This document shows positions 37,901-50,393 of a DNA stretch of 64,000 bases, piece by piece. The DNA is from Triops longicaudatus. Taxonomy: Eukaryota > Arthropoda > Branchiopoda > Notostraca > Triopsidae. The DNA lies in assembly GCA_022885665.1 (NCBI GenBank), contig JAGQDJ010000128.1, forward strand, positions 1 through 64,000, read 5' to 3'. Both the position numbers and the translations under genes were made by a program. The number at the start of each line of letters is the position of its first letter. Positions within the stretch are counted from its first letter, which is position 1. The notes beneath the pieces are model-generated. The model worked only from the letters and a program-made list of their open reading frames with translations, was not told the DNA's origin and made no database searches.

Positions 37901-40180
37901 ATTTTTAATTTTAGAACGTTTAAATATGCTAAACTTATTTAAAAAATAATTATTCTTTAAGAGGGCGGATTTGTAGTTTAAATAGCCTCGCTAGATGTCA
38001 CTAATGATTGGCATATACTATTTTCTGTTTTATTTTTTTAAATGATGCATATGATGCGTATGTTTACATAACATACATTTCATGCCAAAGTAATCATCGT
38101 CATAGTTTCCTTTGGGTTTAGTGAATTCTTGAAGTTTTTTTAGTATTTCTTATTTTAATTTCCCGCTTTTTCCATTTTGCCTGAGATTTGGTAACGAGGG
38201 AAATCTTGCGTTCAGGAAGCTAGAGATTTAGGCGAGCTTAAGCTAGTGTGTGTCATGTCTTGAATGGAAGGCAAATGAGGGAGGCAACAGCGTGTTATTT
38301 GCATCAACGCCTCCGAGATCACTCACTGCCAAGCTTCGCCAGACATCCTTATCCATCACAACTTCCCTTAAGTCTTAGCAAACTATTCAGAAAACTTCTT
38401 TCTGAATCTCCAGCGGAACGACTTAAAACCTAAGGGGTTGCAGTTAGGGTACCCACTTGTCCAAAAAATCAAAAATGTTTGAAGGCAAGAATTATATGAA
38501 ACGTTATGAGTTAAAAGAAAACAGGTGCCTGTAAGCTTTTAACTGCCCGCAAAGGGCGTTAATTTCAAGACTCCACACACCCTCTTTAACCACCCTCCGA
38601 CAGGCTTCAACACGTGGTTGCAATTTGTTAAGGAGTTTTCCGATTTTCATCCCTCAAAACCTTTTCGTTTTCTCCCTTTTTTGATGGAATATTTTACAGC
38701 GTTCTATCAAGTTGTATAAATTTTTGCGTGGCAATAAAGAATCACTGGGCATATGCTCCAGATTGGGTCAAAGTGCTGCCGTGCAAGCTATAAGGGTATG
38801 TAAGGGCTGTTATGCGGTTTGTGACCATTTTATAATTTTATGCGAGTTATATGTCCATCTGGCGCAATGTGGCTTGCTTGGGTTTTATTGGCGCTGTCTT
38901 TTGAAAATAAAAAAGAAATAGAGTATTAAAATAAATTGTGTTATTTTTTTATTTTTATTTTTTTTTTTATTTTTTACTTGCTGGTTTCGAAACCATCGGA
39001 GTCAAAGCCTGTTAACGCTACATTTATTTCAGCTTCTTAACAGAAAAATATTTTTTTTCAGATAAATCTTCTTTGCAATATCTTGGTTTAATGGAGGAAA
39101 AAAAGCAGTTAATGACAATTAGAATTTGTTAGAAATTTTGTGCGAGCGATGTATTTTTTTTAAATAAATCTAGCTATCGTAGGCATAGCCAGTTGACGTT
39201 CACATTTTTTAAAATAAATACTATACCATTGTTATAAATAAAGGCGAAGAGAAAGAGACATCGAAGCGATAGAGTAAAATTGAGTGCGTAGTTGGGGAAT
39301 TATAGTGTGGTGACTTTTGGGGAAGTTTGGAGTTTGAAGTCAGATCCTCATGCAACTTTCTTTACTGTAAGTCGTCATAAACACAGTAATAAACTCTGCG
39401 TAACGCGTTCTGGTCTTAAGACCGAAAAGCGGGAAATTGAAAATTTCTTAGGAAGTTGAAAATTTAAGTTGTAGCCGTTGCGACTTGGAAGACATCTATG
39501 GGCCGTGAGTGTAGAGTAGCTTTTGGGAAAGTTTTATCATGAAAATTATTATACTTGTCCGAAACTTTATTCATGTTTCAAGTACTTTTACGAGCATTAG
39601 ATTTATATTCTTCTTGGAATTTTGTATGTAAGATAATTTAACGAGTTTCGGATTTACCGTGGTGTTAGTAGGAAAAAGTATAACACATTTGCCATTGTTT
39701 GGCTTCTTGGATATGGAAACCTTACAAAAGAGTTATAAGTAGGCGTTGTACTTGTCGTTTTATAGTTAGAGTGGAACGTATCGTAAACACTGAAATAAAG
39801 CAGACGTAAATGAATAATAGACTCAACAAACTGCGTCGTCTCAGAAACAGCCACGAGCTTACATTCATCACCGCTAGATGTCCTGTGTGAGCTTTCTCGC
39901 TAAACTTCGTTAATTTCGAAAATATTTCCTTCTGTTAAAACCTTTGTCGTCCGTTTTCAACTGACCAATCACTTCCATTGTTATGATGCTTAAAGTTCTT
40001 GCATTGTTTCTATGATTAGGCTTTACCAGTAAAATAACCCAAGTTGATAATGGTTAAATTTTAATAAGTTTTTTGGTATATTTTTTAATAATTAGGGAGT
40101 ATTTTCAATTTAAGCGACTTTATTAGTAATATGAAAGAAAAAATATTTTATAACGGTGTAAAATAGAAATGAAAAAGAAC
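31972..40180. other. Gene-free, possibly intronic
   Basis: No supported complete gene. It contains a 12-bp-arm hairpin at 32082-32111, copies of the TTCATTGTTG motif at 36320-36490 and of the CCCGGATRTAAGAGA motif at 36930-37080, and long A- or T-rich stretches. Weak first-exon candidates at 34513 and 35659 are listed under rejected items. Confidence 0.45.
32079..32114. repeat. Inverted repeat, 12-bp perfect arms
   Basis: ATTTCTTATTAC at 32082-32093 and its complement at 32100-32111, with a 6-nt loop; outer CG pairs extend the stem past one mismatch. Confidence 0.85.
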
Positions 40181-40253
40181 TGTTTCCGCCCGGGATCGAA
40201 CCGGGGACCTTCTGTGTGTTAGACAGATGTGATAACCGCTACACCACGGAAAC
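40181..40253 (-). tRNA. tRNA-Val (anticodon AAC)
   Basis: On the minus strand the cloverleaf is complete. The acceptor stem GTTTCCG pairs with CGGAAAC, and the D-arm has GTGTAGCGGTTATCAC. The anticodon loop reads TCTAACACA (anticodon AAC), and the T-arm is CCCCGGTTCGATCCCGGG. The discriminator is A, there is no intron, and a T-run follows as Pol III terminator. Both internal promoter boxes are intact, so it should be functional. Confidence 0.97.
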
Positions 40254-41559
40254 TTGAAGACGTAGGCTCCCTGCAAGCTTCATGTCAGGGAAAAGCTGAC
40301 GTTAGCGCTATAGTTGAAAGTGTCTCGCACTAGTGCTTTCTACTAGACTGCGTTACTGTACTTTACTTCTTTTGAAGAAAATATAACTTTAATTCTGAGC
40401 GCTAGAAAGCAAAATAAAAATATATTTAAGAAAGTGGCAAACACTAGTACCAAAGAATAATTACGGCAGTACCGCAACGCAAAACTCTTCGTGCAGTTTT
40501 AATTTATGTGTTAACGACGATTCGAACAAAATTCTTCTGTAATTCTCAAATGCGTCATAGCCATCTATCGGGCTCATTGTCAACCACTTTGTATTGGCTT
40601 TCAGATTCACCTACTAGATGGCATTGCAGTCTAAAATCCTACTATTTACTCGCAGGAAAAATAATCTTCTGCAAGATATCCCTAACCTAACCTAATTCTC
40701 CGGATTAGGTCCACGGAAATCCGGATCACGCCGTTCGTACATATATACACACAATGCTACCTCTCCGTCTTTCTAGGCCCTTATGGCATTAACTCCCTGC
40801 TTTCCCCCAAACAACCACCCCCTTACCCCTTAAATGCTTATTATTCGATTCACCAGTATCACCCCTTTATAAGATTTGGCTTCTCTTCGCCTTTTCCAGA
40901 AACAAAAAGTTCCCGACAAGGTTTCTCCCTTTCTTTCCCACCCTCAGGGTTCAGCAACCCCCCTGGAAAAGGGGGTAAGGGTGGGTGGAGGGTGAAGGAC
41001 GTCGATAAAAGGCGTCGGGACGGTAGTGTCGCTCTTTCATGCTGTACTACTCTGAAAAAGTGCGGAGAGAAATCCAGGAGGGGGCGTTAACAGAATTCAA
41101 AGTACCTCCCACCCTCGCTTCTGTCATGCACACACGTTTCTGCCCCCCACACATCCATTATACACACACGACCAGTATGATCCAAGAGCGCGTGGCTATC
41201 TACGCAACGTAGACCATTCCTTTCACCCGTTTCAGTCGCCCCTGACGGCAAACTTGGACAGTTGTCCATGTCTTTCCTTGTCATGTGTGTCTGAACATGT
41301 GAATTTTAGGTTCCGAAAAGCTTAATTTCTGTGTTCTACAACGCTCTTAAAGGATTACGAGCTTTGCGGTGTTTCAATTGCCCTAAATTCAGCTTTAACA
41401 GTGTTTCAATCGTCCGAATTTTGCCAATTTTTCGTGTTTTCTCCACAGTTTTGTGAAAGTAGTGTGATGTAAGCAAAGTTCGGTATTGTGTGCATTGTTG
41501 CTACCGTATTTACCCTTTTCGGAATATAAATTCGTGGAAATTTTTGGAGTTGGCGAGAC
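40254..41559. other. Gene-free stretch
   Basis: No gene. At about 40555-40625 there is a repeat (GCCATCTATCGGGCTCATTG) matching 5840-5880 in reverse complement. 40900-41060 is rich in G and C runs (GGGGGTAAGGGTGGGTGGAG) and could be a promoter. Confidence 0.5.
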
Positions 41560-41597
41560 ATGGAGGCGGAAGGAAGCCACGAAAATTCTTCATCGGG
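41560..41597 (+). CDS. Candidate short first coding exon
   Basis: ATG in strong context (GACATGG) starts MEAEGSHENSSS. The frame meets a GTAAAA donor after CGGG with two bases of a codon left (phase 2). Short, but it fits the pattern of the other plus-strand candidates. Function unknown. Confidence 0.35.
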
Positions 41598-44500
41598 GTA
41601 AAATCCATCGATCTTCAGTTATATAAAACGAAAAGGGGGCGTTGCTGGTTTTGCATTACAACAAGGGGAGTTTTGAAACTGTAACGTACATGTCATTTAA
41701 CCAGGTTTTGGATATTAATTGAAAACTTGGCCATGTGTGTGTGTATGTTGGCACAAGATTTTTTGGTGTGTGTATACGAGATGAGGTTGCCTAGGTAACG
41801 CCCCCTTTTACAGCAATCCAGCAGGGTTTGATCAATAGAATTTTTTCTTTCTTGCCTTTCATTGTTGTTGCGTTTCTTTTCTAAAAAATTGCTTGCATCG
41901 ATTTTTCAGAGTTTTTTTCATTGTTGGAGTGTTGTTGAGCGTCCCGTCGTTGAATGAACGGAGGGGGTGAGGAGGGTGGGAATCGGGGTGGAAGTGAGTC
42001 ACCGTTTTGTAGCGAGGTGGCTGGAGGTCAGCGTCGTCGGCGTCTAGGGCGTCTAGAGCGTGTGTGGAGGCTTTGAAGATGAAAAGGGGAAGTGTGTTTA
42101 GGGTGAATAAGGAGGAAAAAGGAAGCTGTATTAGATGAAGCAGAGAGGAAGAAGAGAGAAAGGGGAAGTAAAGGAGCAAGACGCTTGAAATTTGCGTGTT
42201 TATGGCAGCTTTAATGTCAGAAACGGAAAGAAGTGGAACCCTTTTTTTGAAGTATACCGCGCATCCCTTTTTTTCTTAAGTGCTTTGTAACGTTTGAGAG
42301 TCAGAGAAACGTGGGATTTGAAAGGGCGAAATTGAATCAAGTGTGCCGGGTGAATTGTCGGATCAAAAGAGAGACGTGTGTGAAGTTTGACGGTGAGAAA
42401 AGAGAGAAAAACTGCTTCCCGGTACTGTCCATAAACCCGTAAGCTATAGCATGGGAAAAGGGTCGAAGTTCGCATGGTAATTTTGAACATCAAGTGTGCG
42501 TATAAGATCTGAAGAATGTGACTGTGTTTTGATATAAGTAATAGAAATAGTAAATAGTATTCTTTATGTATCAATAAAAGCGGAGTTTCTGCCTATCATG
42601 TTACTTTTTGATAAACAAAACTCCAAGACACTAAAAAGTGTCTTGAATGAAAACAAATGTTATACAGCTTGATTGAATCAATTGTAGAAATAATTTTTGA
42701 TTTGTTTTTCATACGCGTTGGTTTTTCGAGATTTTGAAAGCGTTCAAAGCAAAGAAGCGGTAAGAAATGGAAAAACCGCGAAAAACGAGGCAGGCATATG
42801 GAAAATGCGTAGACTTTGAAACCGCGTAAAACGAGTTTCTGCGCCAGACCAGGTTTTTCAGCGAGAAAAATAGTTGTATTCATTTGTTTTAATATTATTT
42901 TAATATTTATTTATTTTAATCAAACTGTTTTAGAAGTAATTTAATCTTAGCTTATTTATTTATCTGTACTAATTAATTTTTTATTTATTTATTTATAATA
43001 TTTTTTCTTTTTTTTTCTCTTTGACTTTTTATCTTAGTTGTTTTCTGTGGTATTTTTACCTTTTTATCGTATTTCTGTCAAAACTTTTAGTTTGTTTAGT
43101 TTTTTGAGTTTTTAAAAACAAGGAAGCACTTGAAAAGTGGTTAGGCACGTGTTTGGATTGTTTCAAGTGGGTTTGAGAATGTTTTAAATTTCATAGTGGC
43201 GTATGACATGTTTCATTAGGGGTTTTGACATATTGATATTTACCATAAGACATATTTCGGTTTCAGTGCAGACAACGTCTATGACATTTTCCAATATGGA
43301 AACATGACATTTTCCAATATGAAAACTTTACATATTGTTATTAATATGCGTGCTAAAATGCAGAGCAAATTTTCAGCTTCAAAATTAAAATTAAATAATA
43401 ACTAAAAAAGAACGAAACTCGGAACGTTTAAGTGTATAAATTCGATTTTTTCTGTGGATTCCGATATTTTTTACATCCAAGCATTAAAAGCGCGAACTTA
43501 CGTCACTAATTTGTCTTCCTACTTTGACTTATCGTTTATAAGCCTCCAAACCTGGCTTTTCAAGATTGTTTACATACTTAATAAGCCCTCAAGTCCTTAT
43601 TAAGCTCTTCGTCCTTTCTTCTTCCTCTTTCCTGGAATTGTGAAATACCTTGGTTATGAATTTAATATTCAGCCTCGTATTTGCTATGTTATTCCGTTGA
43701 ACTTCGCTTGCTTGCATTAGTGTATGATTTTATTATGATTATCTGCCTGAAATCCGCTTATTTAAAACTTAATTCTCATTTTCAATGCAAATCTTCTGTT
43801 TCGTCAGTCTTTCGCAAAAATCATTTTTAGAACACTTTTCCTCCTCTACCTTTTTAGCTTCCTTGCTATTTCATTTCTTTATTCGATTATCGATTTTATT
43901 TGCATTTTCTTATTTTACTTGCATTTTTTGTTTTGTTTGTATTCTCATTGTTGCCGTTTGGACTTTTCTTTTAATTTTTTATTTATTTATTTTAAGTTTA
44001 TTTTTCCTTTTTTTTTGTTTCGGAAGCGAGTTTCCAGTTTTCCTTACATACACTCTTTCTTTCTTTCATAGGATTTTTTTTTCTCAAACAAGCTTTAGGT
44101 TTGTCTACAGACACATTCGCTGTTTATGCGAAGATTTATCTTGACTTTTTTTTTATAAACGTCGTGTGACATACATCAGTGGTTTCAATGACGTGGCGGT
44201 TGAGTCTTGTCTGGAACCCTTTTAGCTTTCTCTGTTCATCCACCAGGGCTGCATTGCTCCACGGCCCAATTTCCCCTTGTCTGACCTCTTGTTACAGACA
44301 TCCGTGGGGTTTGAGGACAATGAGGAGGGGTAAAAGGACGTTTTTGTTTAATAGGCTTTAATAGCAGTAGTATTGATCTAGTACTGGCTTTGGGCCCACA
44401 AGACGCTTCCTAACGATTGTAAAGAGGCTATCTTTATTCTTTGGCATTTTTTAGGCCTATTGTTGCTCCTTTTTTCTTTATCGTCAAGGGGTTGAAAGAC

Positions 44501-45157
44501 TTTTTTTTAAGAAAAAAAGACTCAGATGTCTTTTGTAACAGGAAGACGCAAGCAGACCGAAAGGGTTGCTTGTTTTTCATTATTAGGCGGAAGGATTTCA
44601 TTGAAAGGAGAGTTTCTTTTGTTATACGGAGAGAGCGTTTTTTGTCGATGATGTACGACCTATCTATTGTTGCGTGTAAGCTTGTACGTGCTAGTTTAAG
44701 CGCTCTTTGTGAAGCGCGCCAAAAAAACTGACGCGAGCGAACGGTTTTAGCCCGGCCAGACGGCGTTTCCAAACAATGAATTCGCGGTTCTTCCTCGCTG
44801 CAATCCTGCTTGGGAAAACTGTGGAGTCTAGATACACGCAGCCTGGGCAACATTGAAATAGGGACTTAAGCGACACTTAGCACTATAGATGTAACACATG
44901 CAAGTTGCGTGGAGATGAGAAAAGGGGTTTGTTTTGGTCTAGGGACGCGTTGAAAACGCATGCAAATGATGCGTAAGCGTCTTAGGGTGGGATTAGCATA
45001 ATGTGTGATGTAAAAGGGCTTTTCAGCCTAGTGATGCGTAAAGTCTGCGGGAGAGAGACAAAAGAAGTAAAAGAGAAAAGAGAAACACGAAAGAGAGACA
45101 CGGACTCAAAGGAAATGTTTGGTTTTCTTTTGCAGAGTGAAGCCGTATTGTGCTGGA
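41598..45157. other. Gene-free, possibly intronic
   Basis: No supported gene. Two copies of TTCATTGTTG lie at 41860-41930. A dispersed repeat at about 42420-42650 matches 31450-31720, and a satellite-like unit lies at about 42760-42840. 42890-43130 and 43800-44150 are T-rich. Confidence 0.45.
42420..42650. repeat. Dispersed repeat, copy 2
   Basis: Direct, diverged copy of 31450-31720: GGGAAAAGGGTCGAAGTT, then GGTAATTTTGAACATC, and AAGACACTAAAAAG further on. Confidence 0.65.
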
Positions 45158-45192
45158 ATGGCGTCGGGATCCCCGCGTACTTCACGAGGAAG
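45158..45192 (+). CDS. Candidate short first coding exon
   Basis: ATG with G at -3 and +4 starts MASGSPRTSRG and runs to a strong donor (GAAG then GTAAGC) in phase 2. Just upstream, TTTTCTTTTGCAG at 45123-45135 looks like a real 3' splice site, so this could be exon 2 of a transcript with a non-coding leader. A competing reading from ATG 45001 (64 codons, phase 0 at the same donor) is also open. Confidence 0.35.
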
Positions 45193-47364
45193 GTAAGCCA
45201 AGAGTTTTGAGTTTGCTTTTCCTAACAGTAAGGCTCTGTTCTAGGTTTTGTGGGGATAACTTTGTATGAACTTGACGTTTGTTTATTCTGTTCAGTTTTT
45301 CAAGCTCTTGTTCTTGTTGTCTTGCCCTTGTTATTTTGTCGCTCTTGTTTTCGAAATTTAATTTTATAAATCTTATCTTCTTGATATAAATGGACTTTGG
45401 GAGAGCTTAAACGAAAATGAACGGATGAAATGGAGCAAGTCGATACTTGATTGACATGGATTTAAATCTGTTAAGAGACATCATTTGTAAAGTGTTTAAT
45501 TAACGTACTGACCTTGCAGTACGTGTTTGGGTACGTTATTTTGTTAGATAAAGGTATGTAGAGTACAGTAAAAGCAATCTCAAGACAGGGCAGTGGGCAT
45601 TTAGTTTTCATGTCACCCACGCTACACCAAGCCACGCTTCAAGCGGCAAATCGCTGCGATTGCTGAGGCAAATTTCAACGTTAAAATGGCCTGATACGGC
45701 AATTTACGTAGTTTAAAATCCATGTTTAGTATACACGTGATAACAAAGTGTCATATTAGCGTAATTGACCTTGGGACTAAATCTTAGGGTAACGTTATCT
45801 TAGTCTTAAGAGCGTTATCTGAGTATCAAGAATCCTAGAATTGTGGATTAATCAGATCGGAGATACAGAGTGTGCTTAGTCTTGTTGGAAAAGAGACAAA
45901 GTTCTTGGAGTAACTTGATCTTGTGAATCTCAAATGACCATGACAGTCATTAGCGCGTTAATTAGGTCAGTTGGTTACGAAGCTAGCCAAAGTGACGTAA
46001 ACAAGTCACCTCTGTAAACTGATAAGGTCGAAAGGACATGTAAGATGCGGGACGAGAACTAATGACGGTACGACAGTGAGATTTTGTATTTCAGTAGTTG
46101 TTTTCAGACTAGCTGAAGCAAACAATTATACTTTCTTAAACCGATTACGCTTTGTGAGTATCAGAAAACGGACGTACTTTAGCAAGTGACAACGAGTTCT
46201 GCGATTTATCAAATCACGTTATAACGACACAAATGAGAGAAAAATGCTCTTTAGATTGATAAGATCGAAGTTAATCGAATAAGGGAGGTAAAGGGATAAA
46301 GGAGTGTTGCCAAGGATCAAGAATTCTGCCATGGGCAATGACCTTGCACGGGATAATCGGAAGTTAGGAGGAAATGCGATTTTGTAGGTCGCCTGAACGG
46401 AGAACACGCGGAAAGCAGCTTCTATCGAATAACAGAGGTCGCTGGGGTAACGAAAATCGACTTAGAGAGGTTCCTTAGTATTCATGATAGATAAGACAAT
46501 GTTGCGAAAACAAAGTATTTTATTATAACTTCTTAATTCCGATTGTTATGTTAGTTCGTTAAGTGCAGACAAAATTTTCGAGCCTTAAGTCTAATTTTCT
46601 GTTAATTCGTCTTTAAGTCTAATTTTTTTAAGATTTTGAAGGAATTTTGAAGTGCCATTAACAAATTGGAAAATTTCTTGCTGCGTGAGATCACATTGTT
46701 ATCAAATTTTGTCAATGTTTACATATCACAACACAGTTAATAAAAATGGCAATAATTCAGAAACGTTACTGTGACGTTTTTACTATTTCATTGTTGCGCC
46801 CCAGAACGAAGGCCATTCGTTCTTAGCACCCGACTTAATTATGTACTTTCTTTATTGCAATGTAAAAACATTTTTACGAAACTTTTGAAGTTTCACTGTT
46901 GCATCAGGAACGAAAGTAATTGTTGGCGTCCGAATTTATGACATTGTTGACGTTCACAACTTCATTGCTGCCTTAGAATCGAAAGTCATTGTTGGCATCT
47001 GGGTTCGTTATACGTTGTTGACTTTCTTAGTTGTAACGTTATGAAATTTCATTGTTGCGTCAGAAAAGTCATTCTTAGCATCCGAGTGTTACTTTATTTT
47101 ATTGACTTTCTTCATTGTTGCGTGTAAACACAGTTATTCATTGAATCGAGACAAAATCTCTGAAATTTGCATTGAAAGCATGTGGGGCGAGTTAAGAGTC
47201 ATCTACATGTGGCCTTTCCGTAACGATTCCAAGTGCAATGAGTAAGCTGGTCTCGTTTCGCCCGGTTTTGTTCCACAGAACCGGTCTAGCTTGCTTACTT
47301 TAAGGGTACAGTGAACTTTGAGCTTGACCGGCTCTTCTACCCAAGTAAGTTGGCGTGTTCTCAA
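45193..47364. other. Gene-free, possibly intronic
   Basis: No supported gene. From 46785 to 47125 there are about five exact copies of CATTGTTG and several variants, spaced 30-160 bp apart. Confidence 0.45.
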
Positions 47365-47436
47365 GCCTGTATAGCTCAGTGGCAGAGCACTGGTCTTGTA
47401 AACCAGGGGTCCGGAGTTCGATCCTCTGTGCGGGCA
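47365..47436 (+). tRNA. tRNA-Thr (anticodon TGT)
   Basis: A complete cloverleaf. The acceptor GCCTGTA pairs with TGCGGGC through two G-U pairs. The D-arm has TAGCTCAGTGGCAGAGCA, the anticodon stem-loop CTGGTCTTGTAAACCAG carries TGT, and the T-arm contains GAGTTCGATCCTC. The discriminator is A, there is no intron, and a T-rich terminator follows at 47441. It should be functional. Confidence 0.96.
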
Positions 47437-50268
47437 ATATTTTTCTTTCCCTTTCTTCTTTTTTATTCCTTTAAATTGAGTTTTCCGTGTCTGTAACGTT
47501 TTTTTTTTATTTTAGAATTTTAGTGTAAATATGTAACAAAATTAAGTAGTAAAGTTGCCGTTTGTACTTGATAGTAATGAATGTACTTAATAAATAAGTC
47601 GAAAAATCAGTGTTGTCGAATTAAATAAAATAACTTTCAAAAATAATAATTTTAAAGAAGAATGCTGATTACGTGTGTATAAAACACAGTTTGCCAAATT
47701 GCATTGAGACGCTTATGCCTAATTTGGTATTTCACTGTTTAAGCAATTAACGAAGAAAAAAAGTGTTTCGGTTTAATTGACTTGGATTCAAATTTTATAG
47801 TTCGATGCATTTAAATGAATTATATTAAGATACGCTAGGATGGTATATTATTTTAAAAACTAAGGCGAATTAAAATAAAAAAATATTTTTCAGTTTTTTG
47901 TCGAAATTGACACGGATTAAAACTTAGTAAACTTAAAAATTAAAGTATGCTAGGATTCAAACGTGTAGCTGGCTGTGTTTGCTCACCCAATTAGGGAGTC
48001 TTCACTGAGCGAAAGTGTCCACTCGGACTAAACCACTCTTTTACTTTAGGGTAAATAACCACGCCACTTTAGGCTACATGTGAAAGTAGGAAGTTTAAGT
48101 CGCTCAGTTTTAGAAAGTGGTTTTCAAGAACCGGTGTACCTTATACGCTCATCTCCAATTAGAAAGACGTGGAAATTTCGCTTCGAAACGGTTTCATTCT
48201 CGAGCTAACTTGAACTCCATCAATTTTTATGAAATTTGATCCTTTCACACATTTTGTCAGTTTTCGTAAATTCTTTAGCTAAACTGAATGAAAAAAATTG
48301 CAGCAAATTGTTCTCTTTATTCTACGTTTTTTGTACAGTTGTCGTAAAAAATATAAAATAAATATAAAATATAAAATTTGACTATAAATACTATTAACAT
48401 AAAGTACTACGAGAAAAAGAAAATAAAATACAAATTTTCACTGTATTTTGTTTTCGTCAATCTTTCTTAACAAACACGGTAAAACACATTATAAACAGCA
48501 ATAAATACATTATAATATAATATAATATAAATAAATTTATAATATAAATACATCATAATATAAATAAATATATTAAGTACATTATAGATATGTATATTAA
48601 ATATATTAAAATACATTGAATGTAGAATACATAATTTCCGAACGCGTCGAAAGCTTGACATGGTTCATCTCCATAAACGTAACTTAATTTCAGTAACTTT
48701 TTTCCTGTTTTTCTTTTTCTCGCGCGTTTAGTTTCATTATATTATAATTATTACTGTTATTGTTATTATTAATAATAAATCGTATTGTTAAACCGTGGAC
48801 AGCCTGTTGTTTCCGTAAAAAAAAATTTGAGCTTAGTTTCTTTTCCAGTTTGATTTCAGTTCAGGGTTAAGCTTCATAATTTCTTAATGTTTATTAACCC
48901 TGCTTTTTTCTATTTTTGAGCGTTTTCTGCGAAATGTCGTGACTTCAAACCGGTCGAGTTCAGCCTTGGAACTCACTAAACTTTAAAACTGACCACTGGG
49001 AGCCGGTTCTGATCACCACTCACCAAAGTAGCGAAAGATAAGCTAAATCCAGGCGAAGGTTTTTGTATCTCACTCTCTTTTTTATTTCATTTATTTTTTC
49101 CCTGTCTCCATCTCTTTTATCTTAACTTTTCGGTGTCTCTTTACCGTAGGGCCGAATAGTGACCCATTCAGTCAAAAGGAACGTGAATTTGCCTTTAAAA
49201 AATAAAAAAAAGGAGTGGAACATCTTGAAAGCTGTATTTCCGCAAAAAATGAAGAAAAGATGGTCTAAATGATAACTCAAGTGTAGTACACAAAATTTAT
49301 ACCCTGTGACCCTTTTTTGCGATGGCGAACCCTTTACGTAAGCTTATTTTGTAATTAAAAGGCTCTGTAAATTCTTAGTTAGTTTCGGAGGAAAAAATGA
49401 AAGAAAAAGTTTGAACCTTTCTCTTGTCGCTCGCTTGTTACGTAGCACACGGGCAATCAGCTCAGTTCTGAACGTAAGGTGCACCTGGACAGGTGCGTTG
49501 GGAGTCGAGTTTTCGACTCGACACTTTCTCATTCTTTTTGTTGACGCTCAGTTCAGTGTCTGTGTTGGCTGCACGCGAACGTTTTGAAACTCTGGAACAT
49601 AATTGTAGTGACTTCATTGTGTCTTTTTATCAACCTTTTTCTGTTGCGTTGTAACGAAAATTCATCGGAAATTTGTTGAAAAAAAATCGTAAAAATTCTG
49701 GAAAATTTGTTGAAAAATTGAGGAAATTTTAAAAGTGTGTTAAAAATCCAACACGTTCTAAAACGTTTTCTTAAGAACTTACCCAAGATACTTAAGATAC
49801 TTAAAAAAGTCCTCAAATTTCGAAAAAAAGGACGAAAAACGAGTAATATGGATTTTGACAGATTTTTGTTTGGATTGTGAAATGACCGAAACTTGGTTAA
49901 TTTAAGCAAGTTTTTTATTAGCAAAATTAAGTACGTAGTGTGTAAAGAATGTTTAAACGTTAACAGTGCTGTGCATACAAATAAGTGACGTCAGTTTTGA
50001 CCGTTTGTAAGAGAATTGGTTGAAACTCGCTAAAAGTGGTGTTTTACACGGAGGATAAAAATGTGAAGTAAACGGATGTTAACGGATGAAATAAATTTGA
50101 AATAACTGGAATCAAGTGCAAAAAGTTTTACGAACGAAGAAATAATAAAAAAATAATTGTAGAAAAAAGAGAAAAAATTGTGTAAGATTTAAAAAAAACG
50201 TTTGAAAGAAAAGTCTTGAAATACATTGAAAAAAAAAGTTGTTGAAAAGACCAGAATTGCGAGGAATA
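47437..50268. other. Gene-free, possibly intronic; A-rich leader at the right end
   Basis: No supported gene. 48340-48610 is nearly pure A/T with TATAA-rich repeats. From about 49600 the plus strand becomes rich in A and poor in ATG, which looks like the long 5' leader of the exon at 50269. Confidence 0.45.
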
Positions 50269-50393
50269 ATGGTGCTGACGCAGGGTTATGGACGTCGAGT
50301 GGAAGTGGAATCGTTTGTTGTGCCAGTAATGCACGTCATTCCGCGAGTTGTATTACGACGGCCACGTACACGTTCCCTGTTTTTCGAAACGAG
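50269..50393 (+). CDS. Candidate first coding exon (42-residue basic N-terminus)
   Basis: ATG has A at -3 and G at +4. The frame is open for 41 codons, beginning MVLTQGYGRRVEVESF and ending RPRTRSLFFET, and stops at a donor (ACGAG then GTAATT) in phase 2. It is GC-richer than the A-rich leader before it, which supports coding. Family not recognised; basic Arg-rich end. Fits the set of alternative first exons. Confidence 0.5.

Noticed and set aside
39350..39366. Five-codon phase-2 candidate before a good GTAAGT donor
   Set aside because: Too short and the ATG context is poor; chance agreement is likely.
41781..41794. Four-codon phase-2 candidate before GTAACG
   Set aside because: Too short to support.
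41859..42883. Three minus-strand frames of 95-124 codons
   Set aside because: Composition is Leu/Phe/Ser/His from pyrimidine-rich DNA, no motif, and they overlap dispersed repeats.
44434..44853. 139-codon minus-strand frame
   Set aside because: Lys/Arg/Ser-rich translation of AT-biased repeat-like DNA, with a complementary frame open too; no domain or splice support.
47311..47496. 61-codon frame on the plus strand
   Set aside because: It runs straight through the tRNA-Thr gene.
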